Below are positions 18,804-27,662 of a stretch of 64,000 nt of DNA, one piece after another. This stretch comes from Parachlamydia acanthamoebae (GTDB lineage: Bacteria; Chlamydiota; Chlamydiia; Chlamydiales; Parachlamydiaceae), in contig NZ_BAWW01000066.1 of assembly GCF_000875975.1 (NCBI RefSeq), positions 124,001-188,000 of the forward strand. The letters run 5' to 3'. Numbering within the stretch: the first letter of the stretch is position 1; each line of letters opens with the position of its first letter. Made by a program: the position numbers and the translations under genes. Under the pieces are notes generated by a model that was not told the origin of the DNA, ran no database searches, and was given only the letters and a program-made list of their open reading frames with translations.

Positions 18804-19709
18804 CTAGCGCTTAGTCCCACCTTTTTTCTTTCCCCCTTCTTGCGAAGAGTCTGGAGTGACTTCCTTCAAATCAGCAGCGAGGAAATCTAAAAACTCCACA
18901 ATTTTACCTTTTAATTCTGGACGTCTTACAATGCAGTCAATCATACCATGTTTCAGTAAGAATTCCGATTTCTGAGCACCAGGAGGAAGTTGTTGACCAA
19001 TTGTCTGCTCAATCACACGTGGACCTGCAAAACAAATTAAAGCATTAGGTTCCGCAATGATAATATCACCTAAAGAAGCGAATGAGGCTGTTACCCCCCC
19101 CGTTGTGGGATTTGTCAAAACGGAAATATAAGGAATTTTGGCTTCATGCAGTTTGGCCAATGCTCCAGACGTTTTTGCCATTTGCATGAGAGATAGCACA
19201 GATTCTTGCATACGTGCGCCACCAGAAGTTGAGACAATGACCAAAGGGAGATGATGAGATAATGCATATTCCATTAACAAAGTGAGTCTTTCACCGACAA
19301 CAGACCCCATGGACCCGCCCATAAATTGGAAATCCATGATACCAAGCGCAACCGGACGACCACCCATTAAACAGCGTCCAACCAATACAGCTTCATCGCG
19401 GCCGGATTTTTCTCTTGCTGCAGTTAAACGTTGCGGATAAGGTTCTGTATCCACAAACCCTAAAGAATCAACGGGTTGATATTCAGTAAACATCACTTGA
19501 AATGAGTCTGGATCGGCAAGAGATTTTAGCCTTTCTTCGACAGATAAGCGGTAATGATAATCGCATTTTGGACAACAATTGTTATTTTGCTCAATTTGAT
19601 TGGTATGAATGAGCTCATTACAATGCGTGCATTTTAACCATCCACTAAATCCGTCTTTTTTGGTCGTTTGGATTTTAATTTTTGGCTTATCGCGGGAAAA
19701 CAAACCCAT
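18804..19709 (-). CDS. accD: Acetyl-CoA carboxylase carboxyltransferase subunit beta
   Basis: The protein has 301 residues. With AccA it transfers the carboxyl group from biotin to acetyl-CoA, the first step of fatty-acid synthesis. The N-terminal C4 zinc finger is KCTHC...CCPKC. The crotonase-like core has GGSMGSVVGERL, STSGGARMQESVLSLMQM and TNPTTGGVTASFASLGD. The last 20 residues are Lys/Gly-rich and of low complexity. It heads the minus-strand operon accD-dut-ptsN-HTH/ptsN. Confidence 0.97.
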   Translation of the reverse strand: MGLFSRDKPKIKIQTTKKDGFSGWLKCTHCNELIHTNQIEQNNNCCPKCDYHYRLSVEERLKSLADPDSFQVMFTEYQPVDSLGFVDTEPYPQRLTAAREKSGRDEAVLVGRCLMGGRPVALGIMDFQFMGGSMGSVVGERLTLLMEYALSHHLPLVIVSTSGGARMQESVLSLMQMAKTSGALAKLHEAKIPYISVLTNPTTGGVTASFASLGDIIIAEPNALICFAGPRVIEQTIGQQLPPGAQKSEFLLKHGMIDCIVRRPELKGKIVEFLDFLAADLKEVTPDSSQEGGKKKGGTKR

Positions 19710-19867
19710 ATTTTAACTCTCAGTCGCACTTTAACTAGAAACTCAAGCGCTCCAGTTTACATCGTTAGATTAAGAGCTCCAGTAAGTTACGTTTTTATGA
19801 TTGATGACAGTTGTAAGTTTACGAGACACTCGGGATTAACTCAAGATGTTTTCCAAATTTTTTAAAA

Positions 19868-19906
19868 TTCTCAACATGAAATTTAAAAAATTAATCATGT
19901 TGAGAA
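19868..19906 (-). terminator. Terminator of sodM
   Basis: A 12-bp perfect stem (19868-19879 with 19895-19906) sits just after the sodM stop codon. On the minus strand it is followed by TTTTAAA, giving a short U-tract. The remaining space up to accD (19710-19867) shows no gene. Confidence 0.7.
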
Positions 19907-19914
19907 TCAAAAGC

Positions 19915-20529
19915 TTACTCAGCTTTAGCCTTTGTAAAACGCTCTTCTACGTTCTTCCAATTCACAATATTCCAAATAGCCTTCAGATAATCTGCACGTA
20001 CATTTTTATACTGAAGATAATAAGCATGCTCCCAAACGTCAATCCCTAATAAAGGTACTAAACCTTTTGCAGCTAAAGGATCTTGGTTTGAACAAGTCAC
20101 AATTTCTAATTGTTTTTTGTTCTTGCAATAACCGAGCCAACCCCAACCAGAGCCTTGAATTGCGGCTGTTTTGGTGTTCATTGTTTCGATAAACTTCTCG
20201 AGGGAACCAAACTGTTTTTGGATAGCTTCCGCGATAGCACCTTCCGGAGGAGCTCCGCCACCACTTTTTTGAGGGGCTAAATTTGTCCAGAAAATCGAAT
20301 GGTTGATATGTCCACCACCATTGAAATTAATTGCGGATTGCAAGGTAATTAATGCAGGAAGATCATTTTTAGCTTCAGCCTCAGCGTATTGCTCAAGGGC
20401 TTTATTCAAATTCGCCACATAAGTCGCATGATGCTTGTTATAGTGCAAAGACATGATCTCTTTAGAAATCACAGGTTCTAGATCGCCAAGGTCATACGGC
20501 AAATCGGGCAATTTGTATTGCAGCGTCAT
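19915..20529 (-). CDS. sodM: Fe/Mn superoxide dismutase
   Basis: The protein has 204 residues and converts superoxide to oxygen and hydrogen peroxide. The metal ligands sit in [15 protein letters not shown] (His), [11 protein letters not shown] (His), and [18 protein letters not shown] (Asp and His). GSGWGWLGY is also conserved. Whether iron or manganese is used cannot be read securely. An AAGGAG site precedes the ATG. Its place next to accD matches the gene order in Chlamydia. Confidence 0.96.
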   Translation of the reverse strand: MTLQYKLPDLPYDLGDLEPVISKEIMSLHYNKHHATYVANLNKALEQYAEAEAKNDLPALITLQSAINFNGGGHINHSIFWTNLAPQKSGGGAPPEGAIAEAIQKQFGSLEKFIETMNTKTAAIQGSGWGWLGYCKNKKQLEIVTCSNQDPLAAKGLVPLLGIDVWEHAYYLQYKNVRADYLKAIWNIVNWKNVEERFTKAKAE

Positions 20530-20771
20530 ATTAGACTCCTTTAAAGTTGATGGTTAAACAGAATCTTCTGGTATTCTGACCGATTAAGAGTATTTTCGCA
20601 AGCAGATGAAAGAAATTCTATACTTATCCATAGAAATACCCGCCGCTTTCATCGATGATTTTTTCTAAAATCAACAAATTAAGAAAGCATCAGAAAAAAA
20701 ACGCCCACATGCGTACTGATGATGTTTTATTTAATGAACTTGAGATTTGGCATTCATTGCATGCTCCAGCC

Positions 20772-21971
20772 CTATTGCGATCCAATGCCTATACCACACA
20801 CCTTAACCGCTATCACCGTTACATTTTCACTTTTCTCTTTTATGGCTTCGTTAATGAGACATTCCGCAATGTTATCGCATTCTTCTTGAAGAACATCCAC
20901 AATCCGTTCTTCTGAAACATAATCCTTTAATCCATCGCTAGCTAGTACAAGGATATCGTCCTGCATAAGCTCCCAAACTGTAATCTTTGGCTTTGCAATC
21001 ATGATCGGTTCCGCGGGGGTCCCTGCAAAATCTGCATCTCCAAGCGATCGGCTTAAATTAAGCCCATACTTGCCAGAAAAAGTTCTTTTGTAATAACGTA
21101 AACTCTTCGGCTCATCCGTATGCGTCCATTTATACACAATTGAGAGGTCTTTTTGGGCTATTGCAGCCCGCAAAGCTTCTTTTTCATGGCTCCAATCCCT
21201 AACACATGAAAGAGGAATGGATTTCAGCTCTCCATCAATTTTTCTATAAATATTAGCCTCACTATCACCTAGAGTCGCTGCGTAAATTTTTTGTGTCATT
21301 TTATCTATGTAACACACAACAGCCGCGCTTCCCTTGCAGATTAAATTGATATCATGTGCTTTTACGATGTCAGAATGAATCGCATAAAATAATTGTTCAA
21401 AGGCTTCATGCACATTCCCTTCGGCATCAGCTAATGCAATCGGAAATCTTTTCTGAAATTCATCTCGTGCAAAATCCGCCACACCCCGTCCACGATGTCC
21501 ATCAAAGACGGCTAAAAGAATTCCCTTTGGGAATTCCAAATAAAACTGGGTATCCTCCATAGTCGGTCTATTCCCTTTGCTACTGCATACTGCTGGGAAA
21601 AAGTGGAGTGAAGATTTGCCAGGCGCTGCCAATAATTGCATTTCACAGGGAGAGATGTAGCTTTCACAAGATGCTTTATTGTAATGCTCTTGAACAGCTT
21701 TGTAAGCATTGCGACGCATTTTTTCAAACGCATGCTCAACCGGCAATCGTCTTGGTTTCCAGGAAACATCCCTAGGCAGAAACAATTTTCTTAATGCCAA
21801 AATCGCAATCAATTTCACCTGCAGGGCAAACTTCCCGAATAAAGGCATATGTTCGAAAGTCGAAACAATTCGATGCCCCCATCTTGTTGCTGACTTGCAA
21901 GAAGAAGATAAACAGACTTTGATGTAAGATGATCCAGGTAACTTATCAACCATAGAATGAAAAAGATTCAC
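20772..21971 (-). CDS. PP2C-type Ser/Thr protein phosphatase
   Basis: The protein has 399 residues. About 125 N-terminal residues of unknown role precede a PP2C domain. The domain has the metal-binding motifs RPTMED (135-140) and AVFDGHRGRGVA (154-165), then ATLGDSEANIYR, NLSRSLGDADF and VLASDGLKDYVS. The usual GSTA is GSAA here. PP2C enzymes are Mn/Mg-dependent and remove phosphate from Ser/Thr. The domain looks more like the compact eukaryotic type than the RsbU/SpoIIE type. There is no clear signal peptide. It could act on bacterial Pkn kinases or on host proteins; the sequence does not decide. Confidence 0.85.
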   Translation of the reverse strand: MNLFHSMVDKLPGSSYIKVCLSSSCKSATRWGHRIVSTFEHMPLFGKFALQVKLIAILALRKLFLPRDVSWKPRRLPVEHAFEKMRRNAYKAVQEHYNKASCESYISPCEMQLLAAPGKSSLHFFPAVCSSKGNRPTMEDTQFYLEFPKGILLAVFDGHRGRGVADFARDEFQKRFPIALADAEGNVHEAFEQLFYAIHSDIVKAHDINLICKGSAAVVCYIDKMTQKIYAATLGDSEANIYRKIDGELKSIPLSCVRDWSHEKEALRAAIAQKDLSIVYKWTHTDEPKSLRYYKRTFSGKYGLNLSRSLGDADFAGTPAEPIMIAKPKITVWELMQDDILVLASDGLKDYVSEERIVDVLQEECDNIAECLINEAIKEKSENVTVIAVKVCGIGIGSQ

Positions 21972-22167
21972 GTTATTCTCCTAATCACAAGTATTTGTAT
22001 TATTGGACGGCAGAATAGCGATTTGAGATGACTTTTACAATGCTTTATTTATCGAATCTATCTTGTAAATATAGTATCGAAGTAAACATCTCAACGATCA
22101 AAGAACAGCAAATTTACGATACTTATCAACCAATGCTTGCTCACTTTTTAAAAGTTTTTACAATTCC
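21972..22167. other. Intergenic region without a clear gene
   Basis: AT-rich, with no convincing reading frame. A short plus-strand frame (22028-22246) overlaps the end of the neighbouring gene and has no protein-like composition. Confidence 0.4.
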
Positions 22168-22950
22168 TTATTCAGTAAAACGGGATAATGAACCTACTAA
22201 GAACCCTTCTTTAGCATATATTGCCGAGATCACACCTCTCAGATGATCATATTTTTTCTTCAAATATTTTGTTTCAGGATGCTTAAGATCAGCTGCAAAA
22301 GATAGATCTTGTATTATTAGAGGAAAACGCTTACTACGCGCATATAGTCCCAAGCATGTTTGTTTAAAAATTTTATCTTTGTGACAAAATAACGTCGCAT
22401 TATGTTGTCCATATCCTAAAAGGATTCCTAGCAATAAATCGTGATCCAAAATACTGTCAAGAAAAGTTTTTTTACCTTCTTCAATTTGTGCTAAAAATTG
22501 TTCTGGAATAACTTTTTGCTTCAAAATACTTTCAAAAATGAGCAAGTAACGTTTTATTGTTTGTAAAAATGCGCCTTTATTTATCAATACAACCATGTCG
22601 CTAAAAAAAAGTGGGGAAGCGGAATTTGTTTCACGCAAAAGAAGGTAGTTCGAACTAGGAAATTTGTCTTTGTATTTTTCCCAAACTTCCCATCTTTTCC
22701 AAAAAAGGCCATCACACTGACCAAGCTCTAAGGTATTTTCCCAAGGAGTAACTCGAAAATGAGCTGCGATTGAAACAGGCTTGTCCCCATATAAGGTATA
22801 TCCAAAGTGATCATTGTTAACGACATCGCGAAACAATTCCTCCAGAGCCTTGCGATCTTCCAGAGGAATTGTCACTATTTTCTCGTTAAGACTGACAGCA
22901 CTAAGAAAGCTCAATTGACTGCAAAAAATAAATAAAATAGCAAATTTCAT
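22168..22950 (-). CDS. Secreted protein of unknown function
   Basis: The protein has 260 residues from the ATG at 22950; an alternative ATG lies at 22959. Residues 1-18 (MKFAILFIFCSQLSFLSA) form a Sec signal peptide. The mature part is aromatic-rich and probably globular (HFGYTLYGDKPVSIAAHF, LLGILLGYGQHNATLFCHKD). It ends with YLKKKYDHLRGVISAIYAKEGF. I do not recognise the family. It lies directly downstream of the zinc-finger gene (stop at 22960), so the two are probably co-transcribed. Confidence 0.6.
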   Translation of the reverse strand: MKFAILFIFCSQLSFLSAVSLNEKIVTIPLEDRKALEELFRDVVNNDHFGYTLYGDKPVSIAAHFRVTPWENTLELGQCDGLFWKRWEVWEKYKDKFPSSNYLLLRETNSASPLFFSDMVVLINKGAFLQTIKRYLLIFESILKQKVIPEQFLAQIEEGKKTFLDSILDHDLLLGILLGYGQHNATLFCHKDKIFKQTCLGLYARSKRFPLIIQDLSFAADLKHPETKYLKKKYDHLRGVISAIYAKEGFLVGSLSRFTE

Positions 22951-22959
22951 GATTACCAT

Positions 22960-23265
22960 TTAGTTTTCAAAACGATTTTTTCTGCAATAATAGCATGTGT
23001 CTTCCCATGGCCAATTATGGCTGTAACATCTACCACAGACCCATTCTTGGGGCGATTGAATTGCTGAATTGATTAGAAAGATTCCTTGATCATCGCAATG
23101 AATGCTGTCCACCTGAACAGTTACATCGTTATATTCAACAAATATTCCGGAATTGAGAACAATAATCCTGTTTGGCTCAACATAAATTTTATCTTCCGCA
23201 AATGAATTAACTGCATAGCAAAAGACCAAAATCATAAAAAAATAAACATATATATTCTTCTTCAT
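22960..23265 (-). CDS. Small secreted protein with a RanBP2-type zinc finger
   Basis: The protein has 101 residues. The start at 23265 is fixed by AGGAGG just upstream; an earlier in-frame codon at 23280 overlaps that site. Residues 1-23 are a Sec signal peptide ending in SFA. Residues 25-72 are a beta-rich segment. Residues 74-94 read EWVCGRC-YSHN-WPWEDTC-YYC, that is W-x-C-x2-C-x3-N-x6-C-x2-C, the exact RanBP2-type zinc-finger spacing (W75, C77, C80, N84, C91, C94). In eukaryotes this finger binds ubiquitin or single-stranded RNA. A coincidental small zinc ribbon is the alternative. Confidence 0.7.
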   Translation of the reverse strand: MKKNIYVYFFMILVFCYAVNSFAEDKIYVEPNRIIVLNSGIFVEYNDVTVQVDSIHCDDQGIFLINSAIQSPQEWVCGRCYSHNWPWEDTCYYCRKNRFEN

Positions 23266-23376
23266 TTTACCTCCTAGCAAGTTTAAGATTCACGCGACAA
23301 GAAAAAAGCAATCAAAAATTTAAATCAACAAAAAAAAACAAAGACATAAATTTATTTAAAATTTCGCATTGATCGC

Positions 23377-23569
23377 TCACACAGCATCTCCACCATTCCC
23401 ACCATCTTCACCATTGCTAAGAACACTCGCCATGACCGCCATCTTGCCCATGGTATCCAAATTGACCATATTTAGAGCGAGGTTCAGGAATCTTTTCTTA
23501 ACAAAACTTAAAAGAGAACAAACTAAAGGCAGAGCAAACCACATGCTCAGGACCCATTTATTTCGCATA
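23377..23569 (-). pseudogene. Remnant of a secreted Gly-rich protein gene
   Basis: On the minus strand an ATG at 23569 opens a signal-peptide-like stretch (MRNKWVLSMWFALPLVC). The Gly-rich part then appears in pieces: YGQFGYHGQDGGHGE in a second frame (about 23466-23425) and NGEDGGNGGDAV (23415-23380) back in the first frame. The composition matches the intact Gly-rich protein at 32419-32694. At least two frameshifts separate the parts, so the gene is dead. Confidence 0.55.
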
Positions 23570-23582
23570 AAGCCGTATCTTC

Positions 23583-24218
23583 TCACAAGCTTTTTACCAG
23601 TCTGGCAGCTGTTACAGGTCCAATGGATGTCAATTTTTTGTCTCTAGGAATATGGTAATACCTTTCTAAAAAGGCATCTACTGTAGAAGGGCTTGTAAAG
23701 ACAATTTCATCGATTGTTGAAAGATCGGGTAATGTAACTTCATGGTTTGTGAAGGTATCGTAGAGGACACAATCAGTATGCTTAATTCCATTTTGTTTCC
23801 AATAATCGGTCAATAAGGGTCTAGAAAGTGCTGAATGTGGCCAAAACACATACAAGGAAGTTCGGTCCCAATTTGCAAATAAGTCTCTAATCCCTTCCGC
23901 AGTTTCTTCCAGTGGAACAAAATCGGCAGAAAACCGGTGCTTAGCCAGCTCGGCAGCTGTTTTCTTCCCTACAGCCACGATCTTTTTAGTATTGATGACA
24001 TCTGCATTTATCTGAAAGAAGATAGCTGCTTCTAAGAATAGCTGAACGGCTGTTTGGCTGGTTAAAATAAGATGGGTATAATCCGAAAAACGAGAAAAAG
24101 CCTGTATAATATCAGGCTCAAAAAATGCTCGAGGAGCGATTTTAATGATGGGACAATGGATCGCTTGCCGATATAAAGCTTTGGGGATTTTTAATCCTAG
24201 ATAGAGGATGCGAGACAT
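23583..24218 (-). CDS. hemD: Uroporphyrinogen-III synthase
   Basis: The protein has 211 residues. It closes hydroxymethylbilane into uroporphyrinogen III, the step after HemC. Sequence conservation is low in this family, but HLILTSQTAVQLFLE, KKIVAVGKKTAAELAKH and DEIVFTSPSTVDAFLERY...KLTSIGPVTAARL are typical of the two-domain fold. It overlaps hemC by 22 bases, which supports the call. Confidence 0.85.
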   Translation of the reverse strand: MSRILYLGLKIPKALYRQAIHCPIIKIAPRAFFEPDIIQAFSRFSDYTHLILTSQTAVQLFLEAAIFFQINADVINTKKIVAVGKKTAAELAKHRFSADFVPLEETAEGIRDLFANWDRTSLYVFWPHSALSRPLLTDYWKQNGIKHTDCVLYDTFTNHEVTLPDLSTIDEIVFTSPSTVDAFLERYYHIPRDKKLTSIGPVTAARLVKSL

Positions 24219-24889
24219 AATCCACTCTCAGCATCAAGGCAAGCAAAAATTTCACGCATCTCGACATGCTCTGTCTTAGCCAAAATAGCGAGTCGTCCTT
24301 GCATAGGCGCGGTCTCTCCCGGCAAATAAACGCGATTTAAATGGCAAAGTCCTAAGCGAATCAAGGCTGCTTCTGCCACGATGATACCATCCGCCACACC
24401 AGCCTCTAAAAGACTTAATCGTTGACCAATGGTTCCGCGTAAATCCATAAAACGAAAATCTGTGCGCAGCATGCGAGCTTGCTGCTCGCGACGCTCGGAA
24501 GAAGTGGCGATCATGGCTGCTTGAGGGAGTGCCGCAAGACTAAGTCCTTCTCGAATCACTAGCACATCTCGATTATCGACGCCCTCTGTTAAAGCAATTA
24601 AAGATAAGCCCTGAGGCAATGGGTCGGGCAAATCTTTGGCAGAATGCACAGCCACATCACATTGTCCCGAGAGCAATAACGCATCCAATTCCTTGGTGAA
24701 GAAATCTGTTTTTTCCATATTTCGCAGGGAGATCTCTTGCTGTTTATCCCCTGTCGTGGCTATCCAAACAGGAATCAGCTCAATCATAGGATGATGAGGA
24801 TGCAAAGCCTGTTGGACTTCTAAGACCTGAGCTTTTGATAATGGAGATTCTCGTGCTGCCACTCGAAGACATTTAGGAGATAAGGGCAT
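24197..24889 (-). CDS. hemC: Porphobilinogen deaminase (hydroxymethylbilane synthase), short form
   Basis: The protein has 230 residues. It joins four porphobilinogens into hydroxymethylbilane. Domains 1 and 2 are present with RVAARESPLSKAQ, DVAVHSAKDLPDPLP (catalytic Asp), ATSSERREQQARML and RGTIGQRL. The sequence stops near ESGLCLASSI, so most of domain 3 is absent. Common HemC proteins are about 310 residues and carry the dipyrromethane-binding Cys in domain 3. The Cys residues in the last lines (FACLDAESGLCLA) may hold the cofactor. Short HemC proteins are known in Chlamydia. It overlaps radA by 17 bases. Confidence 0.9.
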   Translation of the reverse strand: MPLSPKCLRVAARESPLSKAQVLEVQQALHPHHPMIELIPVWIATTGDKQQEISLRNMEKTDFFTKELDALLLSGQCDVAVHSAKDLPDPLPQGLSLIALTEGVDNRDVLVIREGLSLAALPQAAMIATSSERREQQARMLRTDFRFMDLRGTIGQRLSLLEAGVADGIIVAEAALIRLGLCHLNRVYLPGETAPMQGRLAILAKTEHVEMREIFACLDAESGLCLASSI

Positions 24890-26246
24890 CTACGGCCTCC
24901 TCAACAAATTCAACACCAATTAAAGAAACTTTTTGGCGAATTTCTTCTGAAACACCTTTTAAATTGCGTTTAGGAATGACACACCGTGTGAAACCCATAT
25001 GCAAAGCCTCTTTAATGCGGCTATCGACGCGGGGAACGCTTCGAATTTCACCTCCAAGGCCCACTTCTCCAACCACAACTGTTTCTGGATCGATGACTCG
25101 GTTGCGCATGGATGATGCAACCGCTAGCAAAACACCGAGATCTAAGCCAGGTTCTGTCACACGAATGCCTCCGGCGATCGAAACAAAGACGTCACACTTA
25201 TATAATTGATAGCGCATTCTTTTCTCTAAAACAGCCAACAAAAGAGCCAAACGATTTTGGTCCAAGCCTGTGCAACGACGGGAAGGGGTACTAAAAACCG
25301 TTTCTGTGACAAGAGCCTGGGCTTCAATTAAAATGGGACGAGTCCCCTCAATGGTAGGAATAACCACAGAACCCACTCTATTTTTGGTTCTTTCCTCGAG
25401 GAATATATGTGAAGGATTTGGGACTTGCGTTAAACCACTTGAATTCATTTGAAATACCGCGATCTCATCCGTTGGACCAAAACGGTTTTTCACAACCCGA
25501 ATCATGCGGTAGTTCTGCTGCTTGTCCCCTTCGAAATAGAGCACTGTATCCACTAAGTGCTCAAGCACACGTGGACCTGCGATCTCTCCAGACTTTGTCA
25601 CGTGACCAATCAAGAAAGTGGCAATTCTTCGCCCTTTTGCTAGGTGCATAAATTCTGTCGTGGTTTCTCGCACTTGCGAAACGGAACCAGGAGCCGAGCT
25701 GATCTCACTTTTGTAAACAATTTGAATCGAGTCGACAATGAGAACGTCGGGTTTGATGTTGTCGATTTGGACTTTAATGGCCGAGAAATTGGTTTCGTTC
25801 AAGAGATAGAGGTTATCAGATTCAATGCCTAAGCGCTTTGCACGCATCGATGTTTGCTCGACGGACTCTTCTCCGCACACATACAGGATAATAAGCCCTT
25901 GCATAGCTAAAGCATTCGAAAGCTGGAGTAACAAGGTGGACTTGCCAATACCTGGATCCCCTCCGACAAGCGTCAGAGAACCCGGAACAATCCCTCCGCC
26001 AATTAAGCGATCGCATTCTTGGATATGGGTGGAAATACGAGGAGTTTCTACTGAAGAAACATCTTTAATACGCATCGGCTTGTTTGCAGAGATAGAGGGA
26101 GCGGATTCGAAGCGAACGTTTCCTAAAAACTCAACTTCTTCATGAAAAGTATTCCAGCGAGAACATTGAGGACATTGACCTAACCATTTTGTCTGTTTAT
26201 GTCCACATTCACTACAATACCACACATTTTTTTGCTTAATCGCCAC
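24873..26246 (-). CDS. radA: DNA repair protein RadA (Sms)
   Basis: The protein has 457 residues. It is a RecA-like ATPase that promotes branch migration in recombination repair. It has an N-terminal C4 zinc finger (CSECGHKQTKWLGQCPQC), Walker A (GGDPGIGKSTLLLQL), the RadA-specific RVVKNRFGPTDE motif, and a Lon-like C-terminal domain (VFVSIAGGIRVTEPGLDLG). The order rnc-radA-hemC matches Chlamydia. It starts 12 bases after the rnc stop. Confidence 0.97.
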   Translation of the reverse strand: MAIKQKNVWYCSECGHKQTKWLGQCPQCSRWNTFHEEVEFLGNVRFESAPSISANKPMRIKDVSSVETPRISTHIQECDRLIGGGIVPGSLTLVGGDPGIGKSTLLLQLSNALAMQGLIILYVCGEESVEQTSMRAKRLGIESDNLYLLNETNFSAIKVQIDNIKPDVLIVDSIQIVYKSEISSAPGSVSQVRETTTEFMHLAKGRRIATFLIGHVTKSGEIAGPRVLEHLVDTVLYFEGDKQQNYRMIRVVKNRFGPTDEIAVFQMNSSGLTQVPNPSHIFLEERTKNRVGSVVIPTIEGTRPILIEAQALVTETVFSTPSRRCTGLDQNRLALLLAVLEKRMRYQLYKCDVFVSIAGGIRVTEPGLDLGVLLAVASSMRNRVIDPETVVVGEVGLGGEIRSVPRVDSRIKEALHMGFTRCVIPKRNLKGVSEEIRQKVSLIGVEFVEEAVDALIS

Positions 26247-26258
26247 AATTTTGCCTCA

Positions 26259-26969
26259 CTATTCATGAATATCCATTTTAGAAAGTGCATCTTCGGCAGC
26301 TTTCTGCTGGGCCTCTTTTTTAGATCCCCCTTCTCCTTTGCCAACTTCCTCATCATTTAAAAACACGGAAATTTTAAATGTTTTACTATGATCAGGTCCT
26401 TTTTCATCGATAACATGATAAGAAGGTGTTGTTTGATATTTTTTCTGGCAATAATCTTGCAGTAGGGCTTTCCAATTGCGCACGGGAGTTTTTAATATGG
26501 CTTCGATTTCTGTCGAAAAGTTTTTGAAAAGAAAAGCTTTAGCGCTTTCTAATCCGCCATCGAGATAAACGGCTCCAATAATAGCTTCTAATAGATCGGC
26601 TAGGATCGATTCTCTTCCTCTACCGTCATTCATACGCTCGCCACGACCCAGCAACAAAAACTGTTCAAGATCCAGCTTATGAATGTATGTCACGCATGAA
26701 CTAGCCTCCACTAGCCTGGATTTCAGATAGGAGAGTTCTCCTTCAGGCGTTGAGGGAAGATAACGGTAAAGGTAATCCGCAATCAATAATCCTAAAACAG
26801 AATCGCCCAAAAATTCTAAGCGTTCATTATGTTCGTGAATTTCCCGATTTTCATTGATAAAAGACCGGTGGACAAAGGCAAGTGCCAGCAAGTCTCGATC
26901 TTGAAATTTATAACCTAACCTTAATTCAATATTTGAAATATTTTGAGCTAACAAATCCAATGCTTTCAT
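26259..26969 (-). CDS. rnc: Ribonuclease III
   Basis: The protein has 236 residues. It cuts double-stranded RNA and processes rRNA precursors. The catalytic signature is HNERLEFLGDSVLGLLIADYLY, and the second acidic site is in ESILADLLEAIIGAVYLDGG. A double-stranded RNA-binding domain follows (WKALLQDYCQKKYQ...GKGEGGSKKEAQQKAAEDAL). It heads the minus-strand unit rnc-radA-hemC-hemD. Confidence 0.97.
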   Translation of the reverse strand: MKALDLLAQNISNIELRLGYKFQDRDLLALAFVHRSFINENREIHEHNERLEFLGDSVLGLLIADYLYRYLPSTPEGELSYLKSRLVEASSCVTYIHKLDLEQFLLLGRGERMNDGRGRESILADLLEAIIGAVYLDGGLESAKAFLFKNFSTEIEAILKTPVRNWKALLQDYCQKKYQTTPSYHVIDEKGPDHSKTFKISVFLNDEEVGKGEGGSKKEAQQKAAEDALSKMDIHE

Positions 26970-27032
26970 ACAACCATTAAAATATAAACAGTAACTAGTA
27001 TAGTGGATAGAACGATTTTTTTCTTTAGTCTT

Positions 27033-27662
27033 TTAAAAATACGAAATATACACGAGAGATCCAGAATCAACAAACGCAAACAAAGAGATAAGATCTTCAT
27101 TTTTCATGCGAATACATCCTTTTGAGGCTGGGGTTCCGATTAAATCTTCAGCGTTAGTGCCATGGATGTAAATATACCTTTGAAAGCTGTCCACACTTTT
27201 CCCACCTTTTCCAATGCCTTGATTGAAGCCTTTTTCTAATCCTTCTAACCATAAGATGCGCGTTAGGACTAGATCAACTTTTTCTCGTTTTCCTTTAGGA
27301 AGAGGGGACCAAATTTTACCAGTATTCTTTCTTTCCACAAAAATCGCATTAATAGGAGCGTTCTGTCCAATTTTTTCAGCGATTCGGTGAGCACCTAAAG
27401 GAGTTTTATAGCTATTGGATTCTTGTCCGGTTCCTTTACTTGAGGTGGAAATGGGATAGCTTGTTACTATTTTATGGTCGTTGTATAAAAATAATTTTTG
27501 CGAAGTAACGTCTACGACAATGACATGACGCGTTAATGGCTGCTTCAGTTCTGCCATCTTATCGAGGAATTGCTTGGGTAGTGAGTTTGCCTGTAGGGGA
27601 TAACTAAGGATTAACAGAGCTAAAGAGATTAAAATTGCAATCGGACGCTTCATGTACATCAT
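27033..27662 (-). CDS. L,D-transpeptidase (YkuD family), exported
   Basis: The protein has 209 residues; the ATG at 27653 is an equally good start. A Sec signal peptide (KRPIAILISLALLILSYPLQA) precedes a YkuD catalytic domain with HVIVVDVTSQKLFLYND at its start and the active-site block YIHGTNAEDLIGTPASKGC followed by IRM. L,D-transpeptidases make 3-3 crosslinks or attach proteins in peptidoglycan and act in the periplasm. This supports a real, if modest, cell wall in this organism. It is a single gene. Confidence 0.9.
   Translation of the reverse strand: MMYMKRPIAILISLALLILSYPLQANSLPKQFLDKMAELKQPLTRHVIVVDVTSQKLFLYNDHKIVTSYPISTSSKGTGQESNSYKTPLGAHRIAEKIGQNAPINAIFVERKNTGKIWSPLPKGKREKVDLVLTRILWLEGLEKGFNQGIGKGGKSVDSFQRYIYIHGTNAEDLIGTPASKGCIRMKNEDLISLFAFVDSGSLVYISYF

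Noticed and set aside
23369-23647. 92-codon plus-strand frame
   Set aside because: It overlaps the hemD end and is the complement of the Gly-rich remnant. It is Pro/Ser-rich without any domain.
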